Assembly (NCBI GenBank): GCA_964482235.1
Contig: CAYZWU010000011.1
Location: 66,795-130,794 of the forward strand
From: CAYZWU01 sp964482235
GTDB taxonomy: Bacteria; Planctomycetota; B15-G4; CAYZWU01
Reading direction: 5' to 3'
Length of the DNA stretch: 64,000 nucleotides
Both the position numbers and the translations under genes were made by a program. Below, one piece after another: positions 19,501-27,879 of the stretch. Position 1 is the first letter of the stretch. Each line of letters starts with the position of its first letter. The notes beneath the pieces were generated by a model. The model did no database searches, was not told the origin of the DNA, and worked only from the letters and a program-made list of their open reading frames with translations.

Positions 19501-19912
19501 CCATGTCCCGGATGATCAGGGCGGCGCGGCTCTCGGCGAGGGGGCCGTGCCTGTCGATGATCGTCTGGACGCTCTTCCCCTCCACGTACTCCATCACGAA
19601 GTAGTAGTATCGCGGCGTCTCGGCCAGATCGATCCCCTTCACGATGTTCGGATGGTCCATGCTGGCCACGAGCAGGGCCTCGCGCCTGAGCCTCTCCAGG
19701 GGCAAGGCGTCCTTGAGATCGGACTTCTTGAGGATCTTCAAGGCGACGATGCGGTCCATGGAAATCTGCCGGGCCCTGTAGACGGTCCCCATGCCGCCGG
19801 AGCCGAGGCGCTCCATGATCTCGAAGCCATCGATCGGCTGGAACGAGCCGTTCTTTCCCGCCGTGCCGTTCCTGCTGCTGTTCGCCGGTCTCTTCCCGCC
19901 CTCACTGGTCAC
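16517..19912 (-). CDS. Receptor-type Ser/Thr protein kinase with large extracytoplasmic region
   Basis: A transmembrane eukaryotic-like kinase of about 1,131 residues. Numbering from the GTG at 19912, the glycine loop LGSGGMGTVY is at about 36-45, the ATP lysine at 59, HRDIKPGN at about 151-158, DLG at 171-173 and the activation segment GTPKYMSPEQA at about 191-201. A single membrane helix follows at about 321-339. The remaining 790 residues are outside the membrane and contain helical regions and a C-terminal beta-rich part, with no PASTA repeats or family I recognise. The GTG has GGAGG nine bases upstream; an ATG at 19951 has poorer spacing. It overlaps the preceding gene by 11 bases. Confidence 0.9.
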   Translation of the reverse strand: MTSEGGKRPANSSRNGTAGKNGSFQPIDGFEIMERLGSGGMGTVYRARQISMDRIVALKILKKSDLKDALPLERLRREALLVASMDHPNIVKGIDLAETPRYYYFVMEYVEGKSVQTIIDRHGPLAESRAALIIRDMAEALDHAFQREIIHRDIKPGNIIVGTDGSARLADLGLAKGIMNLSITREGTTVGTPKYMSPEQARDAASADIRSDIYSLGATFYHMVTGQPPIEGETVAQVITNVLFGKTPPPDRINPEVSRISSRVIARMMARNPARRYQTPRELLDDLGVLVEALRDRTERLSDFVGLSWRESQRVRSRFRTVLFLAVPVLFLAATAVWHLADRDDGKTAASAREKSSIFGKLEAAYAAGEISPAEALKRLPELLASSSGESAVSDAGAFRTMVLSDCRTVVRDTVRTDSPRINRILRSEGFEDACGAVKAAMAGEVCRALGCGEEEVPPDIRSFLDERNDDVSTVVRDLVSRTRSALLKRAFELLDGEAKEMRALLAAGGFVEAEERIGAVEEGKRDLASDAVVETIPLLLGKGDPEKPVDPDPRRFLEESVIHAFLDKQNLLFFDLRGDLEAAAREASQRYQEALTDSVRKSVDEADLASARKGIGFLMEEAIAAKDDLRPLLPEGLSTLMPDPGGIAAALQPRFDERLKEMEDEFRENEKTRVLLAVEGPMRLGDGVAALDLLESELAKKPPFPVPGFLDAWRRRIETVAKIDGMALEALMKHLSHDLILETRKGVTYQGELLSADPSSRVLVLKGPLDRSLRLSFKDLTVNEVLRWARKSFKLSTEETFLYLFYAGEMAEARSLLGAIDDFDGKPFFQRRILSISRVYAEEEERADNEYLAILETGNRALQAGDAEGVKRVLDELKTNEERFAKGSAWPRTRYAREKLAEGLEAIRTRMKTMERLSESFSVPVESLDGSRIRVKYPFDDPAELGDFKVRGRGFELDEGVLLFSADKGNGEPAPFESRVGVRFASGFDPREALSISFSYEAPLLGEGPCFLLFSFFGECVGVRSFPGTGHAGQTAGWRGDLNDWQDYFFFPDLGEEKPRKGRSVPFGFNRGERYSIEVRWDGHELLLVVDSETILRKRSGKVKGKCCELKTLKDARIDSLTIEGHFRGN

Positions 19913-21383
19913 GAGAACGCTCCTCCTTCCCCTCCCCGCTTTCCTGATCATCCCCCCTGGCCTGTCTTCTCTTCAATGCGATGCGGAATGCCGCGTCCAC
20001 GTCCTCCGGGATAGTGGCGAAACCGGCCTCCAGCGCATCGAGCTGCACCTGCAGAACGGCGGGATTGCTCCATTCGAGGAACTGATTTCGCGGCAGACTG
20101 CGCTGCAGCACCTTCAGGAAGGCGGCCATGCCGGAGAGGCCGTTCTCGGCCAGGAATTCCAGCAGGCCGGCCGACTTGGCGGCATCGTCCTGATCCATCG
20201 CGGCCATCTCCCTGGTCAACAGCTCCGCGAAGGCGGGATCGAAATCCCTGAACACGATCTCCGCCAGCAGCTGCCTCCAGCTGCCTTCCGCGTAGAGATC
20301 GCCCTTGGACAGCGACGAGACGAGGTTGCGCCCCTGGATGCAGAACGCCCGGTTGACGCCGAGAGCGGCTTCCTCGAAGAGGATCGCGAAACCCTCGTCG
20401 AGCCAGGGCGGAAGGAAGTGATAGTTGTAGCCGTTCCTGTTGATCAGAATGTGTCCCACCTGGTGAACGATCTGGGCCGTCATCTCCTCGTTGCCGCGGC
20501 TCCCCTTGTAGGTCACGGAATAGCAATCCGGATCCCACCAGGCGAATCCCAGGACGAGCCGCGCCTGCTCGGTCCATTCCTTGGTGACGTTCTCCTCGAA
20601 TCCGGAAAAATAGGTCACGAACCGGTCGAAGGCCTCCCTCTCATCGAAGGCGCAGATGACGAGCTTCTGACCGCCGAAGAGAGCCGGGCCGAGCTGCACG
20701 CCGTACTTCTCGGCAAACCAGGCGAATCCCTTTTCCAGCTTTGCCGCCAGGCTGCGGTTGTAGGAGTCGCCGAACTCGGTGAAGAGGCAGCAGTGCCTGG
20801 TGAAATGAAAGGAGGTCTTCACTCCCGAGCAGGCGGTGAAGGCCTGCATCCTGTTCAGGACGGCGCTGTCCTCTCTCTTGACCCACTCGCCGTTGACCTG
20901 GACCAGCCCGTCCGCCTGCTTGACCTGGTCGGGCTTGATCCATTTCCCCTTGTGCAGGACAAGCCCTTTTTCCAGGCTGGCCTTCTCCTCCCTGGTGATC
21001 CAGGAGCCCTTGTACTTCACCAGCCCGAGGGCCCTCATCGTCTCGGCGCGCTTCGCCGCAACCAGGGCGTCCCGATCGGCGGGAGTCAGCCACTTCCCTT
21101 CGTACCGCACCCGGCCGAGGCCCCTGTTCGCCTTCTCGTGCTCCGGATCGACGTCGAGGATCATCTCGAGGACCTTCTGCCGCTCCTTCTTCAGCCTCTT
21201 CTCGCCGCACCAGACCGAGAGGTCGTAGAGAGCTTTCGTGTCGGTCGGGTCAATCTTCTTCAGGCGCTCCTCGAACTCCTGGCGCAGGCCGGGGATCGGC
21301 TGCGAAAGGCCGGCCGGCTCCGCCGGGGCGTAAGATCGAAGGAAGAGCAGAAGGCAAAGAGCGAGGATGGCTCTGATTCTCAT
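19902..21383 (-). CDS. Secreted peptidase-MA-like protein with altered zinc motif
   Basis: A 493-residue exported protein (signal MRIRAILALCLLLFLRSYA). After a short helical region come four copies of a G-x-W-hydrophobic motif (EGKWLT, KGSWIT, KGKWIK, NGEWVK) at roughly 20-30 residue spacing. The C-terminal half has the layout of gluzincin-like secreted peptidases (DUF1570/peptidase-MA type), with PPWLDEGFAILFEE carrying the usual third-ligand glutamate, but the zinc motif reads HQVGH (307-311), with Gln replacing the catalytic Glu. It is therefore probably a non-hydrolytic relative. The ATG at 21383 overlaps the regulator's stop (ATGA) and has GGAGG upstream. Confidence 0.7.
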   Translation of the reverse strand: MRIRAILALCLLLFLRSYAPAEPAGLSQPIPGLRQEFEERLKKIDPTDTKALYDLSVWCGEKRLKKERQKVLEMILDVDPEHEKANRGLGRVRYEGKWLTPADRDALVAAKRAETMRALGLVKYKGSWITREEKASLEKGLVLHKGKWIKPDQVKQADGLVQVNGEWVKREDSAVLNRMQAFTACSGVKTSFHFTRHCCLFTEFGDSYNRSLAAKLEKGFAWFAEKYGVQLGPALFGGQKLVICAFDEREAFDRFVTYFSGFEENVTKEWTEQARLVLGFAWWDPDCYSVTYKGSRGNEEMTAQIVHQVGHILINRNGYNYHFLPPWLDEGFAILFEEAALGVNRAFCIQGRNLVSSLSKGDLYAEGSWRQLLAEIVFRDFDPAFAELLTREMAAMDQDDAAKSAGLLEFLAENGLSGMAAFLKVLQRSLPRNQFLEWSNPAVLQVQLDALEAGFATIPEDVDAAFRIALKRRQARGDDQESGEGKEERSRDQ

Positions 21384-23389
21384 TTCCCTTCCTCCCATGC
21401 CAGTTCGTACTTCTCGAGCTTGCGCTGCAGGGTGAATCGGCTGATCCCGAGCTTCCGGGCGGCGCGGCTCTTGTTGCCGTTGAACTCGCGAAGCGCCGCC
21501 GTGATCTCGAGCCGCTCGATCGCTTCGACCTTGTCGGCAAGAGGGAGGTCTTCGATCTCCTCGAAGAGCGAGCTCCTCTCGGGAGCCCGGCGGATCCTGT
21601 CGGACAACAGATCCATGGTGATGCCGGTCCGGGAAAGGGTGACGAGGCGGCGGATCTCGTTCTCGAGCTCCCTCACGTTGCCCGGCCAGTCGTATCGGCA
21701 GAGGCAGTCGAGAACCTTCGGATCGACCTCCTTGCGCGACACGTCCATCTCCCCGCAGAGGTTGGCCACGAAGTGGGAGACGAGAAGGGGGATATCCTCC
21801 TTCCTTTCCCTGAGGGGCGGCAGCTTCACCGGCAGGACGTTGATCCGGTAGAACAGGTCCTGGCGGAACTCGCCGCGTTCCACAAGCTCGCGCAGCGGCC
21901 GGTTCGAGGCGGAGATGATCCTCACGTTCACCCTCACGGTGTGGGGGTTTCCGAGAGGCCGGAATTCGCCGTCCTGCAGGAAACGGAGCAGCTTGGTCTG
22001 CATGCTGGGACTCATGTCCCCCACCTCATCGAGAAAGAGCGTCCCGTTGTCCGCCATCTCCAGGAGGCCCTTCCGCATCGAGATCGCACCGGTGAAGGCA
22101 CCGCGGGCATGGCCGAACAGCTCGCTCTCCAGGAGGGTGTCCGGCAGGGCGGCGCAGTTCTCCGACACGAAGGGGGCGTCAGCCCTCTCGCTGTTGAAGT
22201 GGATGGCGCTGGCCACCAGGTCCTTTCCCGTGCCGCTCTCGCCCTGGATCAGGACGGGAAAGTCCGAGTCGATCACGCGCTCGAGCAGGGAGATGATCCG
22301 GGTCATCTCCCGGGAGTTCCCCACGATCCTGCCGTAATGATAACGGACACCGCTGTCTCCCCCGGTGCGCTCGAGGCGGGCCTTGGCCTTCAGCAGCTCC
22401 GACTTCTGGGAGCGCACCGTGCTGGAAAGCTTCTCGTTCATCCGGGAGATCTTCTTCTGCACCCGGTTCAGCTCGGCGTTCTTCTGGCGGAGCTCCTCCA
22501 TCCGGCGCGCGTTCTGGATCGCGATGGCGGCCTGCTCGGCAAAGGCCTCGAGAACGGCGCGGTCCTCGCTGGAGAAGACGGCCTGGTTGAGACGGTTGTC
22601 CACGTAGACCGCTCCCACGCACTCGCCCCGCACAACGAGAGGGACGCAGAGAACGGATCTGAGGCCGAGATTGGCGATCGACTGAACGGAGGAGAACCTC
22701 TCGTCCTCGCGGGCGTTGATCGACATGACCGGCTTCTGGTCCTTCATCACCTGGCCGGCGATCGACCGGGAAATCGCCAGCTCGGGATGATCGACCTCGG
22801 TCTCCATGAAGTTCCGCGCCACCTCGAACTCCATGTCGCCTTCCTGGAGGGTGATGAGAAAACCCCGCTCCGCCCGAGTCAGCTCGATCACCGAGTCGAT
22901 GATCAGCTCGAGAAGAAGCCTCAGGTCCATCTCGGAGTTGAGCGCCTTGTTCACGGCCAAAAGGCGGAAGAAGTTGGACCTCTCCCGCATGAGGCGCGGC
23001 ACGAGATCCTTCGAAAGGGCTGCCCCGTCATCGAGCCGGGTCTGCGCGGTTTCCCGGGAGGAGTCGTCCTCCCCTGCCGGAAGGGCCTCGAAATAGACCA
23101 TCGTGTCGCCCACGAGAATCGCGTCGCCGCAGTTCAGATCCCTCCTCAGGATCTGCTCGTCGTTGACAAAGGTCCCGTTGCGGCTTCCCGAATCCTCGAT
23201 GTAGACCCTGGTCCCCTCGCGGACGATGCGGCAGTGGAACCTCGAGATCTTCGCCGTGTTGACCACCAGGTCATTCTGCTCCGACCTGCCGATGGTGATG
23301 CTCTCCTTGGCGAAGGTCCTCTCGCTGAACCGGTCGCCGATTCCCACCACGAGGGTGACCGCATCCTTTTTTTCCGTCGAACCATCCAC
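21380..23389 (-). CDS. FHA-GAF sigma54-dependent transcriptional activator
   Basis: A 669-residue enhancer-binding protein. Residues about 10-105 form an FHA domain (ITIGRSEQNDLVV, then GSRNGTFVND), which binds phosphothreonine. About 150-295 is a GAF domain. The AAA+ domain has Walker A GESGTGKD near 383, GAFTGA (sigma54 contact) near 430 and a Walker B LFLDEVGD near 451. A Fis-type helix-turn-helix ends the protein (NKSRAARKLGISRFTLQRKL). The N-terminal FHA in place of a receiver domain implies control by Ser/Thr kinases, and a kinase gene lies two genes downstream. The GTG start at 23389 directly follows the waaF stop. Confidence 0.95.
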   Translation of the reverse strand: MDGSTEKKDAVTLVVGIGDRFSERTFAKESITIGRSEQNDLVVNTAKISRFHCRIVREGTRVYIEDSGSRNGTFVNDEQILRRDLNCGDAILVGDTMVYFEALPAGEDDSSRETAQTRLDDGAALSKDLVPRLMRERSNFFRLLAVNKALNSEMDLRLLLELIIDSVIELTRAERGFLITLQEGDMEFEVARNFMETEVDHPELAISRSIAGQVMKDQKPVMSINAREDERFSSVQSIANLGLRSVLCVPLVVRGECVGAVYVDNRLNQAVFSSEDRAVLEAFAEQAAIAIQNARRMEELRQKNAELNRVQKKISRMNEKLSSTVRSQKSELLKAKARLERTGGDSGVRYHYGRIVGNSREMTRIISLLERVIDSDFPVLIQGESGTGKDLVASAIHFNSERADAPFVSENCAALPDTLLESELFGHARGAFTGAISMRKGLLEMADNGTLFLDEVGDMSPSMQTKLLRFLQDGEFRPLGNPHTVRVNVRIISASNRPLRELVERGEFRQDLFYRINVLPVKLPPLRERKEDIPLLVSHFVANLCGEMDVSRKEVDPKVLDCLCRYDWPGNVRELENEIRRLVTLSRTGITMDLLSDRIRRAPERSSLFEEIEDLPLADKVEAIERLEITAALREFNGNKSRAARKLGISRFTLQRKLEKYELAWEEGK

Positions 23390-24448
23390 TCAGCCGGCCC
23401 TCATTTCCGCTGCGTCCAAAAGTTCCCTTGTTCGATCCATCACCATGTCCGGGGTGATACCCGTCATGCATATCTTTTCCCTGTCGCATTCCTTCTTGTG
23501 ACAGGGAGCGCAGTCCGCGTCAAGGCGGATGACGCGAGTCCGCTCCAGGTTCGCTTCCGTGTATCGCGGATCGGTGGGCCCCATGATCACCACCACGGGG
23601 ATGTCGAACGCCACGGCCAGGTGGCGCGGTCCCGTGTCCGTGGTGACGAGAAGGTCTAGCCGGCGCATCACCGATTTGAGCACATCGAGGGGAAACACGT
23701 CGCGGGAGGTCTCGACCAGCGGGAAACGGGTCTTTGCCTTGATGGCATCGGCAATCGCCTCCTCGCCGGGACCGCAGAGAAGCACCGCCTTTCCCCCGAG
23801 CTCGGACCGGACGCGGTCGGCCACGGCGGCAAAGCCCTCGGCGGTCCACTGCTTCGAGGGGCCGAACGCTGCGCCTGCATTCAGGCCGACGAGGGGGCGC
23901 GTCCCTTCGAGCCCGCTCCGGCGCAGAAAGCTCTCCGCCTCTTCCTCGGAGGCGGGATCCACGGCAAGCTCCACCTTCTCTCCGACGGCCGCACCGCCTG
24001 CTAAGCGCGCCACGTCCAGGTAATACTTCGTCATGGGCGTCGGCGCCCTCTTCCGTCCTTGCGCGGAAATGGGAATCGATCGGCTCAGAATCCAGGTCCT
24101 GCCGTTCAGGCCGTAGCCGATCCGCCGCCTCACCTTGCCCAGGAAGAAGACCAGGGCCGACGAGAAGGAGTTTGGCAGAAGCACCCCCATCTCGAACCGG
24201 TAGGATCTGAGAGCTGCAGCCTGGCGCCAGACCTTGAAGGAGCGGGTCGCCGCGAGGGGAATCGCTTCGTCGAAGGAATCGAGGCCCTGCAGCAGGGAGA
24301 GGATTTTCGGCTTGCCGTGCAGAAAGATCCGCGAACCCGGAAAACCGCGGCGGAGCGAGCGGAGCGCAGGCGTGGCCATGACGGCATCGCCGACCCAGTT
24401 GGGGATCCGGACGATGATCGGACTCGGCGGCTTTGCGATTTCGCTCAT
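23390..24448 (-). CDS. waaF: ADP-heptose:LPS heptosyltransferase (GT9 family)
   Basis: A 352-residue cytoplasmic-face glycosyltransferase of family 9. The N-terminus VRIPNWVGDAVMATPALRSL is the WaaF/WaaC signature, and the C-terminal nucleotide-sugar site reads TTDTGPRHLAVAFDIPVV followed by GPTDPR. A Cys-rich patch (CAPCHKKECDREKICM) near the C-terminus is common in the WaaF subgroup. With the heptose-activating genes in the same run, transfer of heptose to the LPS inner core is the likely role. It is separated by 136 bases from the upstream gene and abuts the regulator gene. Confidence 0.88.
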   Translation of the reverse strand: MSEIAKPPSPIIVRIPNWVGDAVMATPALRSLRRGFPGSRIFLHGKPKILSLLQGLDSFDEAIPLAATRSFKVWRQAAALRSYRFEMGVLLPNSFSSALVFFLGKVRRRIGYGLNGRTWILSRSIPISAQGRKRAPTPMTKYYLDVARLAGGAAVGEKVELAVDPASEEEAESFLRRSGLEGTRPLVGLNAGAAFGPSKQWTAEGFAAVADRVRSELGGKAVLLCGPGEEAIADAIKAKTRFPLVETSRDVFPLDVLKSVMRRLDLLVTTDTGPRHLAVAFDIPVVVIMGPTDPRYTEANLERTRVIRLDADCAPCHKKECDREKICMTGITPDMVMDRTRELLDAAEMRAG

Positions 24449-24584
24449 TCTGTGGTCATCCTGAGTTGAGGCCTTGCTGTCAAAGCAATTATACTGCAGT
24501 CAAGATGTGCGGTAACGCACGGCTTCAGGAGATCTTCCCTCTTCCGTCGAAAAAGTGCTCGGGGCAAGAGGCCAGGGGGCTCTG

Positions 24585-25742
24585 TCATGTCGACGCCGCG
24601 GCCATCAGGAGCTCTTCCATCCTTTCCAGGTGAAACCGAAAGTCGAGACTCTCGCCGAGCTGAGCCGCCTTGCGGCGGAAGGTCAGGTGACCGTTCCCCA
24701 GCACGCCCTGAAGAGCGTCGGCCACGGCCTCCTCGTCCGCCGGATCGTCGAGAACGACTCCCTCCTTCCCGCTGGTCATCAGCTCCGAGGCTCCGTTGTA
24801 CTTCGTGGTGATCACCGGGACGCCGGCCCCCAGGGCCTCGAGGACCACGAGGGAGCAGGGATCGTACCATGTGGGATGAAGCAGGAGATCGGCGGCGCCG
24901 TAAAGCTCCTCCATCGTCTTTTGCTCTCCGAGGAACCGGACGTTCGAGGCGATCCCCAGCCGGTGCGCCAGCCGGGCGTACCGGCCATGGCGCTTTCGCC
25001 CCACGACGAGAAGGCGAAAATCGAATCCCCGCCCGGAGAAGGCGGCCGCTCCCCGGATCGCCTCCTCGAGTCCCTTCAGCCGGAAGTTGTGCCCGACGAA
25101 GAGCAGAAGAGGCAGATCCTCCGGCACCGCCTCCTCCTCCCTGACCTTGTTCCGGAACACCTCCCTCAAGCCGGGGTGAAAGCGGGTTCCGTCCACACCG
25201 TTCGGAATGATGTCGATCCGGCACTGATCGGCACGCCCCCCGAGCCGAGCCCGCACGGCGTCGGCCGTCATGCGCGAGAGGGCCACCACGTGGGAGCATC
25301 CCCCTCCCCGGAACAGGACACGGTCCGCATGGAGGAAGAAGAGGTTCTTCGGACTCACCGCGATCTTCAGGAGAAGAAGAAGCCGTGACGCGGCTCCTCT
25401 CGAAAACGCCCGCACCGCACCGCGCATCGACTCGATGTGCGGTCCGCCATGGGGCTGGAAGAGATCGGCCGAGAAGGCATGCCTGAAGGCCACGACCGCA
25501 TCCCACTCGCTGCCGGCCTGGAAGCGGCCCGGCGCCCGGGCCAGAACGAGCTCGCGAAGCAGCCTCGGCCGGCGCGGCACTGCGATCGATCTCGTCTCGA
25601 GGACGGCATCGTCATCCTTCTCCGCACAGGCCACGGCAACGCGATGGCCGCGCTTCACGAGAGCCTCCCCCAGATCCCTCAGGTAGGCTTCCGCGCCGCC
25701 ACGCGACGGCCTGAACGAGTCGATGCAGAAAAGGACTTTCAC
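24585..25742 (-). CDS. Glycosyltransferase family 4 (LPS core type)
   Basis: A 385-residue GT-B enzyme. It begins VKVLFCIDSFRPSRGGAEAY at a GTG at 25742, overlapping the stop of the kinase gene by four bases (GTGA). The C-terminal half holds the donor-site features: IIPNGVDGTRFHP, LLFVGHNFRLKGLEEAI and the E-x7-E block with DPCSLVVLEALGAGVPVI. The wording is close to WaaG-type core glucosyltransferases, so transfer of a hexose onto the heptose region is likely, but the sugar is not determined. The continuous open frame extends further upstream to 26660, but that part is out of frame with the real kinase gene. Confidence 0.9.
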   Translation of the reverse strand: MKVLFCIDSFRPSRGGAEAYLRDLGEALVKRGHRVAVACAEKDDDAVLETRSIAVPRRPRLLRELVLARAPGRFQAGSEWDAVVAFRHAFSADLFQPHGGPHIESMRGAVRAFSRGAASRLLLLLKIAVSPKNLFFLHADRVLFRGGGCSHVVALSRMTADAVRARLGGRADQCRIDIIPNGVDGTRFHPGLREVFRNKVREEEAVPEDLPLLLFVGHNFRLKGLEEAIRGAAAFSGRGFDFRLLVVGRKRHGRYARLAHRLGIASNVRFLGEQKTMEELYGAADLLLHPTWYDPCSLVVLEALGAGVPVITTKYNGASELMTSGKEGVVLDDPADEEAVADALQGVLGNGHLTFRRKAAQLGESLDFRFHLERMEELLMAAAST

Positions 25743-27325
25743 CGGCCTACTCCCCTCCGCCTCGCCCTCGCACGGCCTCGCTCCACGTGCTTCGCGATCT
25801 TTTGCGCCTTCCGGATCACGGCGGCCGCGAGACGGCGGTCGCCCTCTCCGAGACGCCCACCTCCCCTGTAGGCCTTGAGAAATCGAATCCGGTCCGTCCG
25901 GGTCACGGCCGTGGAAAGGGTCGAGTAGTAGAGGGCGGCCAGGTCCTTGATCTTCCCCCGCATCGAGAAAATGTACCTTTCCTTGAGCCTCTGCAGATCG
26001 ATGAAGGCGATCCGTTCCTCCTTCACGAGGAGATGACATGCATAGAGATCCCTGTGGAAGAAGCCGGCTCTGTGGAAGAGCGAGACCAGCCGGCCCGCCG
26101 TCCGGGCCGCCGGCCAGCGAAAGGTGAAATCGCTGCCCTCCGTCGCGCGAAGGATGTCGTCGAGGGGCACGCCGCCCTCGTCCCGGCTCACGAAGAACGA
26201 CGCCTCCCCCGCTTCCCCCCAGGCCGCGGCGGGCGGCGTGGGAAGGCCGAAGCGAAGCAGCTTCTGGAAGCCCTCCCACTCCAGGCGGCCCGGCGATCCG
26301 CCGCGATCGGTCCCCTTCTTCTCGTGGATCTTCAGGAAGTATCGCCCTTTCGGCGTGGAGAACCGGCAGTTGATCCGATCCTCCTTCCGGCGGAGGACCT
26401 CGGCCCTCGAGCCGGGCGCGATGAAGTCGGCCGGCTCGGCGAAGCCATGCCGCTGAAGCTCCTCCTGCCTTTGGGAGACCACGACGAGGCGGTTCTTTCC
26501 CCGGTCCAGCTCGACGAGTTCGGAGGCAAGGGGAAAGACCCCCTTCCGCCTGAGCCGATGCTCCTCGCCGTCGATCCGCTTCCAGATCTTCTTCCGGTTC
26601 CGGCGATTCTCGAAAAGTGGGCTTTCGGTGAGATATTCCCCGAGTAGCTTGAAGCGACACGATCTGGAGAGGATCGGCGCCTCGAGAGAGGCGGAGAGGG
26701 AAGCCAGATCACGGAGTGCGGAGAGCCGGCCGCTCCTTCGCCTGCGAATCGCCCGGCTGGTGACGAAAAGCGGCGCCCCCTGGAGTGTCAGCAGCACGTT
26801 CCACGCCGGGATGGAGCCAAAACGGATGCGGGCCTTGTGCACGGCGGCCAGGCAGCGGACCACGGCAAGAGCGGCGGCGCGGGCTTCGAGGCTTTCCTTC
26901 TCCTCCCTGAGAAACCGGTCGAAGGAGATGACGGCGAAGGGAGCCAGGAAGAGGAGGAACGATGTTCTGTTCGGGACTTCGACCTCCTCCTGCGGCAGGA
27001 GGCCGAGAGCGGCCGGTAGGGGCACGGGAAATCCCCGGGCTATCAATCCGTCCCCGGCACGGCGCGCCGCGTCGGCCCGGCGCAGGGCGCTGTCCGTCGA
27101 TCCGGCCGGAATGCGGACCAGTACCGGCATCCGCCCGTCGGGCAGCGAGGGGAAGATCACCGGTCTCCGGCCACCCCTTGCGCCGAGGACGCCCCTGGCC
27201 CGGATCTGCTGCCAGGAGGAAAGCTCGGCCTTGTAGAGAACGGATTCCTGGCCGTTCAGAAAAACGATGCTCTCGTCCTCCCTGATCGCATCGCTATCTT
27301 CAGTCATCCCCTTCGGCGCCGGCAT
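25739..27325 (-). CDS. LPS core kinase, WaaP-like, with an extra degenerate kinase-like N-terminal half
   Basis: A protein of 528 residues, about twice the length of WaaP. The C-terminal half (from about residue 300) has the LPS kinase features: the ATP-lysine strand GRYFLKIHEK, the catalytic loop FFHRDLYACHLLV and the metal site IAFIDLQRLK. The N-terminal half has a similar order of elements (VLVRIPAG; VHKARIRFGSIPAWNVLL) but no HRD-type aspartate, so it looks like a pseudokinase copy. Phosphorylation of LPS core heptose is the inferred role. The ATG at 27325 follows GGGGAG by about eight bases; GTG 27334 is an alternative that would overlap the upstream stop. Confidence 0.78.
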   Translation of the reverse strand: MPAPKGMTEDSDAIREDESIVFLNGQESVLYKAELSSWQQIRARGVLGARGGRRPVIFPSLPDGRMPVLVRIPAGSTDSALRRADAARRAGDGLIARGFPVPLPAALGLLPQEEVEVPNRTSFLLFLAPFAVISFDRFLREEKESLEARAAALAVVRCLAAVHKARIRFGSIPAWNVLLTLQGAPLFVTSRAIRRRRSGRLSALRDLASLSASLEAPILSRSCRFKLLGEYLTESPLFENRRNRKKIWKRIDGEEHRLRRKGVFPLASELVELDRGKNRLVVVSQRQEELQRHGFAEPADFIAPGSRAEVLRRKEDRINCRFSTPKGRYFLKIHEKKGTDRGGSPGRLEWEGFQKLLRFGLPTPPAAAWGEAGEASFFVSRDEGGVPLDDILRATEGSDFTFRWPAARTAGRLVSLFHRAGFFHRDLYACHLLVKEERIAFIDLQRLKERYIFSMRGKIKDLAALYYSTLSTAVTRTDRIRFLKAYRGGGRLGEGDRRLAAAVIRKAQKIAKHVERGRARARRRGVGR

Positions 27326-27330
27326 CGGAT

Positions 27331-27867
27331 TCACTCCCCGTCACGTCGCTCTCCCCCGCCTCTTCCCTTTCCCCCTTGGCCTCCGCCCTTCCCCGTCCTG
27401 CGCACCAGCTTCTCCCGCAAGCTCGTCGACGAGTGGTCCTTCGGATCCCCGACGATGGCGATCCGTCCGCCGTAGGAGAGCACCGTCTCCCTCTCGGGAA
27501 CGGTCTCCTCGGTGTAGTCGCGCCCCTTGGCATGGATATGGGGCTTGAGCTCGAGGAGCAGACGGTCGACCGTGGTGTCGCCGAAGAGAGTCACGTAGTC
27601 GACGCATTCCAGGCCGCAGAGGATCTCCACGCGCTCCGCTTCGGGGACGACGGGAAGGTCCGGCCCCTTGTACCTCGAAACCGAGCTGTCGTCGTTCACC
27701 GCAACGACGAGGCAGTCGCCCCGGCTACGGGCGTCGATCAGGGCGCGCAGGTGCCCCACGTGGAGGATGTCGAAGGCGCCGTTGGTGAACACCACGGTCT
27801 TCCCCTCCTCCTTCATCCTGCCGATGATCCGGCCGAGTTCGTTTTGATCACCGATGAACGTCCCCAT
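27331..27867 (-). CDS. rfaE2: Heptose 1-phosphate adenylyltransferase (stand-alone)
   Basis: A 178-residue nucleotidyltransferase that makes ADP-heptose from heptose 1-phosphate. It has TVVFTNGAFDILHVGHL with the HxGH motif, the VNDDSSVSRYKG block and a C-terminal STSLREKL that corresponds to the family's STT/S nucleotide site. The last 20 residues are a Gly/Lys/Arg-rich tail unlike the family. The ATG at 27867 has GAGG five bases upstream. It follows the separate heptose kinase by 12 bases and duplicates the C-terminal domain of the fused HldE two genes upstream. Confidence 0.9.
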   Translation of the reverse strand: MGTFIGDQNELGRIIGRMKEEGKTVVFTNGAFDILHVGHLRALIDARSRGDCLVVAVNDDSSVSRYKGPDLPVVPEAERVEILCGLECVDYVTLFGDTTVDRLLLELKPHIHAKGRDYTEETVPERETVLSYGGRIAIVGDPKDHSSTSLREKLVRRTGKGGGQGGKGRGGGERRDGE

Positions 27868-27879
27868 CGTCACCTCGTT

